Shown here piece after piece: positions 1 to 7,419 of a stretch of 14,723 bases of DNA. The notes beneath the pieces were generated by a model, which saw only the letters and a list, made by a program, of their open reading frames with translations, was not told the DNA's origin and made no database searches. The DNA comes from Mollicutes bacterium. Its GTDB lineage: Bacteria; Bacillota_I; Bacilli_A; RF39; UBA660. How positions within the stretch are numbered: position 1 is the first letter of the stretch; every line of letters begins with the position of its first letter. Made by a program: the position numbers and the translations under genes. Where the stretch lies: contig JAAZHN010000137.1 of NCBI GenBank assembly GCA_012510695.1, positions 1-14,723 of the forward strand, read 5' to 3'.

Positions 1-57
1 CCTTTTAATCTAGGCCAATTAACATTTAAATCTTAAATATTTAAGGAGGTAACAATA

Positions 58-234
58 ATGGAAGACAAAACACTAGTTTGTCAAGTCTGTGGAAAAGACT
101 TTGTATTCACTGCTGGTGAACAAGAATTTTACAAAGAAAAAGGTTTACAAAGCGAACCAAAAAGATGTAAAGAATGCCGTGATAAGAAAAAAGCAAGTAG
201 AAATAATCACAGATATAATAATCACGATAATTAA
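58..234 (+). CDS. Small zinc-ribbon protein (zf-trcl type), 58 aa
   Basis: Encodes a 58-residue, lysine-rich protein with two CxxC knuckles, C8-x2-C11 and C37-x2-C40, which should bind one zinc ion. The segment from CQVCGKDF to RCKECRDKKK matches the small 'probable zinc-ribbon' family common in Firmicutes, whose function is unknown; nucleic acid binding is a guess from the basic C-terminus (KKK, then Arg/His/Asn-rich). The start is well supported: a near-perfect Shine-Dalgarno TAAGGAGGT (42-50) lies 7 nt before the ATG. The gene stands alone, convergent with ftsZ, and is followed within 8 nt by a strong hairpin. No clear promoter is visible in the 57 bases before it, so it may be read from outside the window. 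Seen: cysteines, RBS, terminator. Family assignment is from memory of the motif pattern. Confidence 0.85.
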   Translation: MEDKTLVCQVCGKDFVFTAGEQEFYKEKGLQSEPKRCKECRDKKKASRNNHRYNNHDN

Positions 235-241
235 GCAAAAG

Positions 242-276
242 AAAACAACATTTTAAATAATGTTGTTTTTTTATTT
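242..276. terminator. Bidirectional intrinsic terminator between the zinc-ribbon gene and ftsZ
   Basis: A perfect 11-bp stem, 242-252 pairing with 259-269, closes a 6-nt loop (TTAAAT). On the plus strand it runs into T266-T272 and further T-rich sequence, ending the zinc-ribbon gene. On the minus strand the stem itself ends in TTTT followed by CTTTTG, so it can also stop transcription coming from ftsZ, whose stop codon is only 10 nt away. It is the only candidate terminator between the two convergent genes. Confidence 0.85.
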
Positions 277-278
277 AA

Positions 279-1343
279 TTAAATATCACTGCGGTCTCTT
301 ATATAAGCTGGAATATCAAACTCACTGTCGATTGTATCAGTTTGATCGATTGATTTTGTTGGCTTACTTGGGAAATCATTTAATTTATTAGGATCATTTC
401 CTTCAAAACCAGTAGCAATTACCGTAACAATTACTTCGTCATTTAAGTTTTCATTAATAACTGCCCCAAAAATTGTATTTATTTCATTATTAGCAGCAGT
501 TCTAACAACTTCTGCTGCATCTTCTGCTTCAAAAAGGTTTAAGTTGCTACCACCAGTAATATTAATTATCGCATCAGTAGCTCCTACAATTGAAGTTTCT
601 AATAATGGACTTAAGACAGCTTGTTTAGCAGCTTCAATCGCTCTGTTTTCTCCAACTCCTAAGCCTATCCCAATTAGAGCATTGCCTCTTTTTTCCATAA
701 CAGCTTTAACGTCTGCAAAGTCAAGGTTAATTAAACCAGGAACAGCAATTAAATCACTAATCGATTGAACACCACGGTGCAGCACATTATCTACTTCTTT
801 AAATGCTTCTAAAATTGGCGTTGAACGATCAACAAGGTCTCTTAGACGATCATTTGGAATAACAATTAAAGTATCCACATGTTTTTTTAATTCTTCAATT
901 CCAACAATAGATTGTTCCATCCTTTTTTTACCTTCAAAACGGAATGGTTTAGTAACAATACCTACTGTTAGTGCACCTAAACTTTGAGCAATTTCTGCAA
1001 CAATCGGTGCGGCACCTGTACCAGTTCCGCCACCCATTCCAGCAGTAACAAACACCATGTCAGCACCTTTAATTATTTCTTCAATATCTTTTTTATTCTC
1101 TTCAGCAGATGCTCTTCCTATTTCCGGATTATTACCAGCGCCTAAACCACCAGTAATTGTTGTTCCAAGTTGAATTTTAGTTTCAGCACGTGAGGCATTT
1201 AAAACTTGTGAATCAGTATTAGCAACAATAAATTCAACACCTTTAACACCAGCATCTACCATCCTATTAACGGCATTGCAACCACCGCCACCAACACCTA
1301 TTACTTTAATTTTTGCAATTTGATCCATTTCTAATCCAAACAC
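279..1343 (-). CDS. ftsZ: Cell division GTPase FtsZ, 354 aa
   Basis: Tubulin-like GTPase that polymerises into the Z-ring at midcell and recruits the divisome. Visible: the N-terminal GGGGCN nucleotide loop (about residues 18-23), the tubulin signature GGGTGTG (104-110), and the T7 loop N206-x-D208-x-x-D211 that completes the GTPase site of the next subunit. After the core comes a short linker of about 28 residues and a clear C-terminal tail, EFDIPAYIRDR, matching the DIPTFLRNR-type peptide that binds FtsA and other membrane anchors. Start choice: AAGGAG (1354-1359) is 10 nt before the GTG at 1343; a GTG at 1352 would add three residues but sits 1 nt from that Shine-Dalgarno, and the first ATG (1328) is 25 nt away. 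The Shine-Dalgarno includes the ftsA stop codon, so translation is probably coupled to ftsA. Shorter than the Bacillus protein (about 380 aa) mainly because of the linker. Confidence 0.98.
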   Translation of the reverse strand: MFGLEMDQIAKIKVIGVGGGGCNAVNRMVDAGVKGVEFIVANTDSQVLNASRAETKIQLGTTITGGLGAGNNPEIGRASAEENKKDIEEIIKGADMVFVTAGMGGGTGTGAAPIVAEIAQSLGALTVGIVTKPFRFEGKKRMEQSIVGIEELKKHVDTLIVIPNDRLRDLVDRSTPILEAFKEVDNVLHRGVQSISDLIAVPGLINLDFADVKAVMEKRGNALIGIGLGVGENRAIEAAKQAVLSPLLETSIVGATDAIINITGGSNLNLFEAEDAAEVVRTAANNEINTIFGAVINENLNDEVIVTVIATGFEGNDPNKLNDFPSKPTKSIDQTDTIDSEFDIPAYIRDRSDI

Positions 1344-1357
1344 ACTGTTCACTCTCC

Positions 1358-2602
1358 TTAATTATCAAAAAAGTAGCCGAAGATTTTACCTAAAATTGAA
1401 TCATTATCAATATTAATTTTTTTACCTTCTCCACTTAAGTCTTCTAATTGTATATCATTAAATATACAATAATCTTTGTTTCTCATCTTCATCTTATTAT
1501 TGAAAAAATTTATCATTCCTAAAGAACAACTGAATATTCCACTTCTTACACCTAATGTATTCATTAAGCCTACTGTTGCTGATTTACCAAAGATCGATTC
1601 AACAGTTAAAGAAAAATCTTTTAATTCGGTTATTCCTCCTGTAATTATTATATAACTAATTTCCTTTTTTGTTAAGAGATTTATTTGTTTTTTCGCAAGT
1701 TTTAAGATTTCATCTACTCTTGAAGCAACTATTTCTGTAATTTCATATTGATTAATTTTAATATTTTCATTTAATTTATTGGTAACTTCCTCAAAATGAG
1801 CAGCATCAGCATTACGGATATGAGAAAGAGCTAAATTTTCTTTTAAAATCTTCGCATCATTGCTATTAACTTTGTAAATAAATGATATATCATTGTCGAT
1901 ATTTACATTCCCAATTTCTAATATTTCAGTATTAACTATTATTCCTTTATTAAAGATAGAAACAGAAGTAGTTTCATGACCAACATTGATTATTACACCA
2001 GAAACCTTATCCATCTCAGGATTATTAAAAGTATAATAATCACTCATACTACCAAGAATAATATCACTTGCTTGTAAGCCTAAGTTTTCAATAACATTTA
2101 AAACTGGATATACATTTTTCTTTGGTGTTGTAATTAAAACTGTTTTAACTCCTAATTTTTTTGCTGTCATACTCATTGGATTTTCAACACGCTCACTATC
2201 ATCAATAGTAAATTCAACTGGTACAACATTAATTAATTCCATGTTTTCAGGAATTTGATTATAAACACTGCCTTGAATTGCCCGAACGATATCATTACCA
2301 CTAACAAATCCGGTTTCATTACTTATCGTTGTTTGACCACTACCTAGTTCAAAATTAGCATAATAAGAAGGAATATTTAAAATAACTTTTTTTACCTCTA
2401 AACCGATTCTTGTCTCAATTTCTTTTAAGGCTTCTTGTAATGAAGAAGTAGTTGCATCAAGATCGACAATAACACCTTTTTTTATTCCTTTACTTTGATG
2501 AGAAATTGCAGCTAAAACTAAGAATTTATCTTTAATAAATTCACCAACAACGATTTTTATCGTATCTGAGCCGAAATCAATACTAGCAATTATTTTTCTC
2601 AC
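1358..2602 (-). CDS. ftsA: Cell division protein FtsA, 414 aa
   Basis: Actin-family ATPase that ties FtsZ filaments to the membrane. The N-terminus has the phosphate-1 motif (D9-F-G-S-D-T), the SHS2/1C insertion follows (about 80-165), TGG at 321-323 fits the adenosine motif, and the C-terminal segment SILGKIFGYFFDN (402-414) is an amphipathic membrane-targeting helix like that of Bacillus FtsA. Odd point: the phosphate-2 motif, normally D-I-G-G-G-T/S, reads N206-V-G-H-E-T here, losing the acidic residue and two glycines, so ATP hydrolysis may be weak or altered. Start is GTG at 2602; the best Shine-Dalgarno, AAGGAT, is about 12 nt upstream, rather distant. It lies 36 nt after queH and its TAA stop is built into the ftsZ ribosome binding site. 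Position immediately upstream of ftsZ confirms identity despite divergence. Confidence 0.95.
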   Translation of the reverse strand: MRKIIASIDFGSDTIKIVVGEFIKDKFLVLAAISHQSKGIKKGVIVDLDATTSSLQEALKEIETRIGLEVKKVILNIPSYYANFELGSGQTTISNETGFVSGNDIVRAIQGSVYNQIPENMELINVVPVEFTIDDSERVENPMSMTAKKLGVKTVLITTPKKNVYPVLNVIENLGLQASDIILGSMSDYYTFNNPEMDKVSGVIINVGHETTSVSIFNKGIIVNTEILEIGNVNIDNDISFIYKVNSNDAKILKENLALSHIRNADAAHFEEVTNKLNENIKINQYEITEIVASRVDEILKLAKKQINLLTKKEISYIIITGGITELKDFSLTVESIFGKSATVGLMNTLGVRSGIFSCSLGMINFFNNKMKMRNKDYCIFNDIQLEDLSGEGKKINIDNDSILGKIFGYFFDN

Positions 2603-2638
2603 TACTAATCATCTATCCTTTAGTCTATGACAATCTTA

Positions 2639-3202
2639 TCATATTTTACTATCTAAATTCAAGTATTTTGCCGAAGCTAAACATCCACAATATTCTTGAC
2701 GATATAAATCATATTCTTTAGCAAGCTCAATACTTCTTTTATAACCATCTTGTTTTTTATAATCTCCTGCTAAATACTTAACCTTATATTTATCTTCTGC
2801 TAAAAATCCCAGTTCTTTAATCCAACTACTATTTTTATGAGGACTAATACTTAAGGTCGTATCAAAATAATCATAATGATTTTCTAAAGCATACTTAGCA
2901 GTTTTATCTATTCTTAATTTATAACATTCATAACATCTTTTTGTTTTTTCACCTAAATCTTCATAATCAATAATTGCATCTTGGTAATCTTGATTATTGT
3001 ATGTAGGAGTAATAATTTTAATTTCTTTGTTAAACTTTTGTAAAAATTTAATTTGTTCTTCTTTTCTTAATTCATATTCTTCATTAGGTTCAATATTAGG
3101 ATTATAGTAATAAACAGTAATATCATATTCATTACTTAAATCTTTTATTATTACAGTTGAACAAGGTCCACAACAACTATGGAGTAGTAGTTTCTTTTTC
3201 AT
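2639..3202 (-). CDS. queH: Epoxyqueuosine reductase QueH, 187 aa
   Basis: Performs the last step of queuosine synthesis: reduction of epoxyqueuosine in the tRNA wobble position to queuosine (QueH/DUF208 family, the non-B12 alternative to QueG). All expected metal-binding elements are visible: H8-S-C10-C11-G-P-C14 at the N-terminus, YNPNIEP (33-39), C90-Y-E-C93, and Y171-C172-G-C174 near the end. Length is about normal. The start at 3202 is chosen because GAGGA (3208-3212) is 5 nt upstream and the conserved block begins here; an in-frame ATG at 3238 would add 12 residues without a Shine-Dalgarno. The start lies inside divIB, overlapping it by 26 nt, so the two are probably translationally coupled. 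A tRNA-modification gene between divIB and ftsA is unusual and has no obvious division role. Confidence 0.92.
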   Translation of the reverse strand: MKKKLLLHSCCGPCSTVIIKDLSNEYDITVYYYNPNIEPNEEYELRKEEQIKFLQKFNKEIKIITPTYNNQDYQDAIIDYEDLGEKTKRCYECYKLRIDKTAKYALENHYDYFDTTLSISPHKNSSWIKELGFLAEDKYKVKYLAGDYKKQDGYKRSIELAKEYDLYRQEYCGCLASAKYLNLDSKI

Positions 3203-3917
3203 TTTTATCCTCATATGGTTTGAAATAATTTCCAGCATCCAAGTTTAAAATCCCTTTTTTATTTTCTAGACTTGCTAATATATCTAAATAATAATTAATA
3301 TTTTCTAATTTTAATGGATTGGTATAAACTTTATTATCATCATTCATTTGAATTAAAAACCTTTTCTCATCGATTGTTTCATTATTTTCATTTTTACTTG
3401 GTGAATATTCAATATAATTCATCATCGCAATTATACTTTTATTTAATTTAGCAAACTCTTGAATAAATTCTTCATAGACAACATCAGGTACATAATTAAT
3501 TAACATTGGAATTCCTGAATAATCATCAGTATATATTTCTTCTTTATTATCTAACACTATCGCATTATTTTCTTTTTTATAAAAAAGTGGTTTATATTCT
3601 TCTACTTTTAAGGTTAATTTGCCAAAGTAGTCTTTTTTAATCTCTACATCTTTTATTAAAACAATACTCATTATCAAGTCTTTAGTTTTTTTAGTATTAA
3701 GTAAATATATTGGGGGATATTTTTCTAATTTAGCAACCCTGATTATTTCATGATCAGAAACTAAATTATTTCCTAAGATTAAAATAAGTTTAATAGGCAT
3801 TTTCATAACTTGAATAACAACATTTACAACGATATAAATGACTAAACTCAAAACAACTAGGTTCCCAAAACTAAAAACTTTTCTCGTTTTAACTTTTTTA
3901 TCTTTTTGCTGTTTCAT
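3177..3917 (-). CDS. divIB: Divisome protein DivIB/FtsQ, 246 aa
   Basis: Bitopic membrane protein that complexes with FtsL (and DivIC) and helps control septal wall synthesis. Layout fits the family: a basic cytoplasmic N-terminus (1-16), one membrane helix (about 17-38), an FtsQ-type POTRA domain (about 43-108, with ILGNNLVSDHEII), then the beta domain to about 235, ending in GILNLDAGNYFKPYE, very like the Bacillus DivIB C-terminal block. The tail is short and charged (KNEKETTTP). The ATG is 4 nt after the murB stop; GGTGAT across that stop serves as a weak Shine-Dalgarno, so coupling to murB is likely. Its 3' end overlaps the queH start. Sequence is divergent, as usual for this family; identity rests on architecture, the C-terminal motif and position between murB and ftsA. 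Confidence 0.9.
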   Translation of the reverse strand: MKQQKDKKVKTRKVFSFGNLVVLSLVIYIVVNVVIQVMKMPIKLILILGNNLVSDHEIIRVAKLEKYPPIYLLNTKKTKDLIMSIVLIKDVEIKKDYFGKLTLKVEEYKPLFYKKENNAIVLDNKEEIYTDDYSGIPMLINYVPDVVYEEFIQEFAKLNKSIIAMMNYIEYSPSKNENNETIDEKRFLIQMNDDNKVYTNPLKLENINYYLDILASLENKKGILNLDAGNYFKPYEDKNEKETTTP

Positions 3918-3921
3918 TAAA

Positions 3922-4809
3922 TCACCATTTGATTATTTCTTGTTCTAATATTAAATCAATATCATATACTTCTTTAACTTTTTCTTTTATTAAATTAATT
4001 AATTCAATGATGTCTTCTCCGGTTGCATTACCAATATTAATAATAAAATTAGCATGTTTTTCACTTATCTGTGCTCCCCCAATAATATGACCTTTTAAAC
4101 CTAAGTCTTCTATTAACTTACCAGCATAATTTCCTTCTGGATTTCTAAATACACTGCCGGCTGAAGGATATTCAAGTGGTTGACTTTCTAATCTTCTTTT
4201 CATTCGATCATCAATTATTGCCATTGAAGCATCATAATTACCTTTAGATAATTCTAATTTACATTCTAAAACTATATAATCTTTATTATCTTTAAACATC
4301 GAATGACGATAAGAATATTTTATATCTTCTTTTTTTAATGTAACTATTTGTTTTTTATCATTTAAGTAAGTTACAGTTTCGATAAAATCATAAATACAAC
4401 TTAAATATGCCCCAGCATTACCAACTACTGCACCTCCAACTGAGGAAGGAATACCAAGTGCCCATTCTAGGCCTTTTAAGCCTTCATTAACTGTTGTTTT
4501 AACAAGTTTAGGTAAATAGTACCCAGAACCGACAACGACCTTATTTCCTTTAATAACAAGCTTATTTAAGTTATCTAATTTTATTATTACACCTTCATAA
4601 TCTTTATCAGGTATTATAATATTTGAACCAGATCCAAAAACTAAATATGGCATCTTCGTTTCTTTTAATTCTTCGATTAAGTCAACTAAACATTCAATAT
4701 TTGCTGGCATCACTACATATTTAGCAATTTTACCTATTTTATAAGAAGTTATTTTCTTTAATTCAACATTTTCAAAAACATCTCCATATTGCTCTAAAAC
4801 TTCTTTCAT
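3922..4809 (-). CDS. murB: UDP-N-acetylenolpyruvoylglucosamine reductase MurB (type II), 295 aa
   Basis: FAD enzyme that uses NADPH to reduce UDP-GlcNAc-enolpyruvate to UDP-MurNAc in the cytoplasm. Visible: the FAD-binding GSGSN (59-63), GLEWALGIPSSVGGAVVGNAG (about 113-133), the Y167-R-x-S170 substrate motif, the AGSVFRNP block with the catalytic serine S219, the conserved SEKHANFIIN stretch, and the C-terminal catalytic glutamate within LEQEI (288-292). The size and direct run from AGSVFRNP to the C-terminus match the short type II enzymes of Firmicutes. The ATG overlaps the murG stop as ATGA (4806-4809), a classical coupling junction. It ends in TGA directly after a TGG tryptophan codon, evidence for the standard genetic code. 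Confidence 0.97.
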   Translation of the reverse strand: MKEVLEQYGDVFENVELKKITSYKIGKIAKYVVMPANIECLVDLIEELKETKMPYLVFGSGSNIIIPDKDYEGVIIKLDNLNKLVIKGNKVVVGSGYYLPKLVKTTVNEGLKGLEWALGIPSSVGGAVVGNAGAYLSCIYDFIETVTYLNDKKQIVTLKKEDIKYSYRHSMFKDNKDYIVLECKLELSKGNYDASMAIIDDRMKRRLESQPLEYPSAGSVFRNPEGNYAGKLIEDLGLKGHIIGGAQISEKHANFIINIGNATGEDIIELINLIKEKVKEVYDIDLILEQEIIKW

Positions 4810-5888
4810 TTTGCCAACTCCTTTATTATTTCATATATTAATTCACTACTATTATATTTTCCTAAATTAGTTAAATTTTTAATTATTTCTTTTTGTCTTT
4901 TAGAATCATATAAAATTTTATTTATTTCCTTTTTTAAAGAATTAGAGTTTAAATCAGATTCAGATATCAAAACACCCGCATCTTCTTCTTTGATTTCTAA
5001 TGCATTATAATATTGATGATTATTCGCGACATAAGGACTTGGAATTAAAATAGAAGGTATTTTTAAAGCAATTATTTCACTTATTGTTGATGCCCCCGCC
5101 CTCGTTACTAAAAGATCAGTTTGTTTAAGTAATGAAGCTAAATTATTCACAAATGGTTTAACTTTAACATTGTCTGGAAAAACTTCATTTTTCATAAATG
5201 CTTCATAATGAGAACTACCAGTAATAAATAAAATTTCATATTTTTCATGAGAACTATTTTTCAAGAAATCTTTTAATTTATTATTAACAGTTTGACTACC
5301 TAAACTACCAGAAACAATCACTACTAATTTCTTATTTTTACTAAAACCTAATTTTGTTTTCGAAGTTGCTCTTAAACTTTTTGCTCTTTCACCACAAGGA
5401 TTACCTGTTTCAACTACTCTTTGATTATCTTTAAAATATTCAAATGACTTCTTAAATGAAACCCCAATTATATCAGCATGCTTAGCTAGAGCAAGATTGG
5501 TTTTACCAGGAATAGAGTTTTGTTCATGTAAAAATATTTTAATTCCTAACCTTTTAGCAGCCTTTACAACAGGATAAGTAACATATCCTCCTACACCAAT
5601 GACAACATCAGGTTTAAATTCATTCATTATTTTCAAACATTTTTTATAAGCTTTATGAATTAAAAAAACATTTTTAATATTTCTCAATAAATTATTTTTA
5701 CTTAATCCATAAATAACTAATTCTTCATAAGGAATATTTTCATTTGGAATAAGATCTTTTTCCATTCGATTATGAGTTCCAATATATAATAATTCTAAAG
5801 ATTTTTCTTCTTTTTTTAATCTTTCGATAATTGCTAAAGCGGGATATATATGTCCACCAGTTCCACCTGCACTTATTATTACTTTCAT
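4806..5888 (-). CDS. murG: UDP-GlcNAc:lipid I GlcNAc transferase MurG, 360 aa
   Basis: Peripheral membrane GT-B glycosyltransferase that adds GlcNAc to lipid I to make lipid II. The N-terminal GGTGGH loop (8-13), HEQNSIPGKTN (121-131), the second-domain loop SGSLGSQ (193-199) and the UDP-GlcNAc-binding RAGASTISE (263-271) followed by NNHQYYNA are all present. The start at 5888 is chosen because MKVIISAGGTGGH is the usual N-terminus and AGGGTGAGGA lies directly upstream; the frame is open for nine more codons without support. It is the first gene after an intrinsic terminator behind cysS and has a perfect TATAAT 18 nt before the ATG, so it probably heads its own unit (murG-murB-divIB-queH-ftsA-ftsZ). 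Stop is TGA, overlapping murB. Confidence 0.97.
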   Translation of the reverse strand: MKVIISAGGTGGHIYPALAIIERLKKEEKSLELLYIGTHNRMEKDLIPNENIPYEELVIYGLSKNNLLRNIKNVFLIHKAYKKCLKIMNEFKPDVVIGVGGYVTYPVVKAAKRLGIKIFLHEQNSIPGKTNLALAKHADIIGVSFKKSFEYFKDNQRVVETGNPCGERAKSLRATSKTKLGFSKNKKLVVIVSGSLGSQTVNNKLKDFLKNSSHEKYEILFITGSSHYEAFMKNEVFPDNVKVKPFVNNLASLLKQTDLLVTRAGASTISEIIALKIPSILIPSPYVANNHQYYNALEIKEEDAGVLISESDLNSNSLKKEINKILYDSKRQKEIIKNLTNLGKYNSSELIYEIIKELAK

Positions 5889-5906
5889 TGTCCTCACCCT
5901 ACCTAT

Positions 5907-5912
5907 ATTATA
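5907..5912 (-). promoter_or_regulatory. Candidate -10 box of a murG promoter
   Basis: The minus strand reads TATAAT here, a perfect -10 hexamer, ending 18 nt before the murG ATG, giving a predicted 5' leader of roughly 12 nt. The hexamer 17 nt upstream is TATAAA, a poor -35; TTGATA (5939-5944) is a better match but 26 nt away, too far. The case rests on the -10 and on the terminator just upstream, which would otherwise leave murG to ftsZ poorly transcribed. In AT-rich DNA chance TATAAT is common. Confidence 0.45.
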
Positions 5913-5950
5913 CAATACTTCTTACTTAATTTATAGTTTATCAAATATAT

Positions 5951-5978
5951 AATAAAAAAAGCGAAAATATTCGCTTTT
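5951..5978 (-). terminator. Intrinsic terminator after cysS
   Basis: On the minus strand a 9-bp stem (5970-5978 with 5957-5965) with GCGAA core and 4-nt loop is followed by seven consecutive T and then ATT. The stem overlaps the cysS stop codon (5977-5979). It lies between cysS and murG and faces the direction of the cluster, so it should at least reduce read-through from mraY-cysS into murG. Confidence 0.85.
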
Positions 5979-7410
5979 AATCTCTAAATACAAGATCCCA
6001 TGTTGTCCCTTCACGGCTATCCATTAAAGAAATTCCCTTAGCTAATAAATCATCTCTTACCTTATCAGCACTTTCATAATCTTTATTTTGTTTATATTCA
6101 TTTCTTTTCATTATATAATCATTAATTTCAGTTTCAGTAAGATTATATTTAACTAAGTATTTTTCCTGTAAATTTTTAATAAATGTTTGTGGATCTTGAT
6201 TCATAAAATCTAAAACTTTATATGCTTCTTTGATAGCCTCAACCATTGTATACATTTCATTATATTTTTTTTCAACGATAAGTTTATTTAATTCACTATC
6301 ATAACCAAGAAGATTAGCAATTGCTAAAGATGTATTAAAATCATTATCCATGGCTTCTTTAAATTCATTAATTATTCTACTCTTTACATCTGGAATAATA
6401 CTAACTTCTTTATCTTTAATTATGTCATTAACTAACTTTAATGTTTGATACATTTTATAAAGATGTTTTTCATTTACTTCAAACATTCCATCCATTACAT
6501 TTGCATCAGATCGATAATTATTTAATAATAATGTGTATTTAATAACTTCATAATTAAAGTTATCTAATAAGTCTCTTAAGAAGATACTATTATTTAATGA
6601 TTTACTCATCTTTTGACCATTTACTTTAATTAAACCATTATGAATCCAATAATTAGCAAATTTCTTATTAGTTAAGGATTCTGATTGAGCAATTTCATTT
6701 TCATGATGAGGAAATAATAAATCTTTTCCACCTCCATGAATATCGATAGTTTCACCTAAAAACTTCATACTCATTGTTGAACATTCAATATGCCAACCTG
6801 GTCTTCCTTTACCCCATGGTGAATCCCAAGCTATTTCTCCTTCTTTAGCGCTTTTCCATAATGCAAAGTCTTGATCTTCTTTCTTACCAGGTTCTACTTC
6901 TTTTCTAACTCCACTTAAACTTTCTTCAACTACTCTATTAGAAAAATGTCCATAATTTGGAAAAGATTTAACAGAGAAAAAGACATCACCATACTCTGTT
7001 GCATAAGCATGACCAGATTTTATTAATTTATCAACATAATCAATAATATCTTCGATGCTTTCAGTCGCTCTTGAACAGATGGTTGGTGGAGTTACATTTA
7101 ACTCTAATAATTCATTATCAATTTTTTCCATTAACTTTTCAGCATATTCCATTGGTGGAATATTTTCTTCCTGGGCTTTAATGATAATTTTATCATCAAC
7201 ATCTGTATAATTTCTAACATATGTAACTTCATAACCAGAAAATTCTAAATATTTTCTAATCATATCAAAAACTACTGCTTGAAAAGCATGACCAATATGA
7301 GCATCACCTGAAGCAGTAATTCCACAGGCATACATTTTTACTTTTCCTTCTTCAAGAGGAATAAAATCTTCTTTTTTTCTTTTTAAAACATTATATACTT
7401 TTAAACTCAT
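5977..7410 (-). CDS. cysS: Cysteinyl-tRNA synthetase, 477 aa
   Basis: Class I aminoacyl-tRNA synthetase charging tRNA-Cys. Visible: HIGH (38-41), KMSKS (267-271), and the zinc ligands that select cysteine, C29, C210 (in GWHIECS), H235 and E239 (in FPHHENE). YTDVDDK (68-74) and the DFALWK, SPWGKGRPGWHIECS blocks are typical. The C-terminal anticodon-binding region ends normally (EGTTWDLVFRD), so the enzyme looks complete. The signature around HIGH is CGITASGDAHIGHAFQ rather than the usual CG(P/I)TVY...HIG..R, suggesting a separate CysRS clade. It starts 9 nt after mraY with AGGAGG 5 nt before the ATG; the TAGGAGG contains the mraY stop, so the two are co-transcribed. cysS is not a normal dcw member. 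Confidence 0.97.
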   Translation of the reverse strand: MSLKVYNVLKRKKEDFIPLEEGKVKMYACGITASGDAHIGHAFQAVVFDMIRKYLEFSGYEVTYVRNYTDVDDKIIIKAQEENIPPMEYAEKLMEKIDNELLELNVTPPTICSRATESIEDIIDYVDKLIKSGHAYATEYGDVFFSVKSFPNYGHFSNRVVEESLSGVRKEVEPGKKEDQDFALWKSAKEGEIAWDSPWGKGRPGWHIECSTMSMKFLGETIDIHGGGKDLLFPHHENEIAQSESLTNKKFANYWIHNGLIKVNGQKMSKSLNNSIFLRDLLDNFNYEVIKYTLLLNNYRSDANVMDGMFEVNEKHLYKMYQTLKLVNDIIKDKEVSIIPDVKSRIINEFKEAMDNDFNTSLAIANLLGYDSELNKLIVEKKYNEMYTMVEAIKEAYKVLDFMNQDPQTFIKNLQEKYLVKYNLTETEINDYIMKRNEYKQNKDYESADKVRDDLLAKGISLMDSREGTTWDLVFRD

Positions 7411-7419
7411 GACAACCTC

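Noticed and set aside
19..47. TTAACA as a -35 box for the zinc-ribbon gene
   Set aside because: No acceptable -10 lies at 16-18 nt; the expected position falls on the Shine-Dalgarno.
544..768. Plus-strand open frame of 74 codons inside ftsZ
   Set aside because: It is antisense to highly conserved FtsZ core codons, has no ribosome binding site and resembles no protein; a shadow frame.
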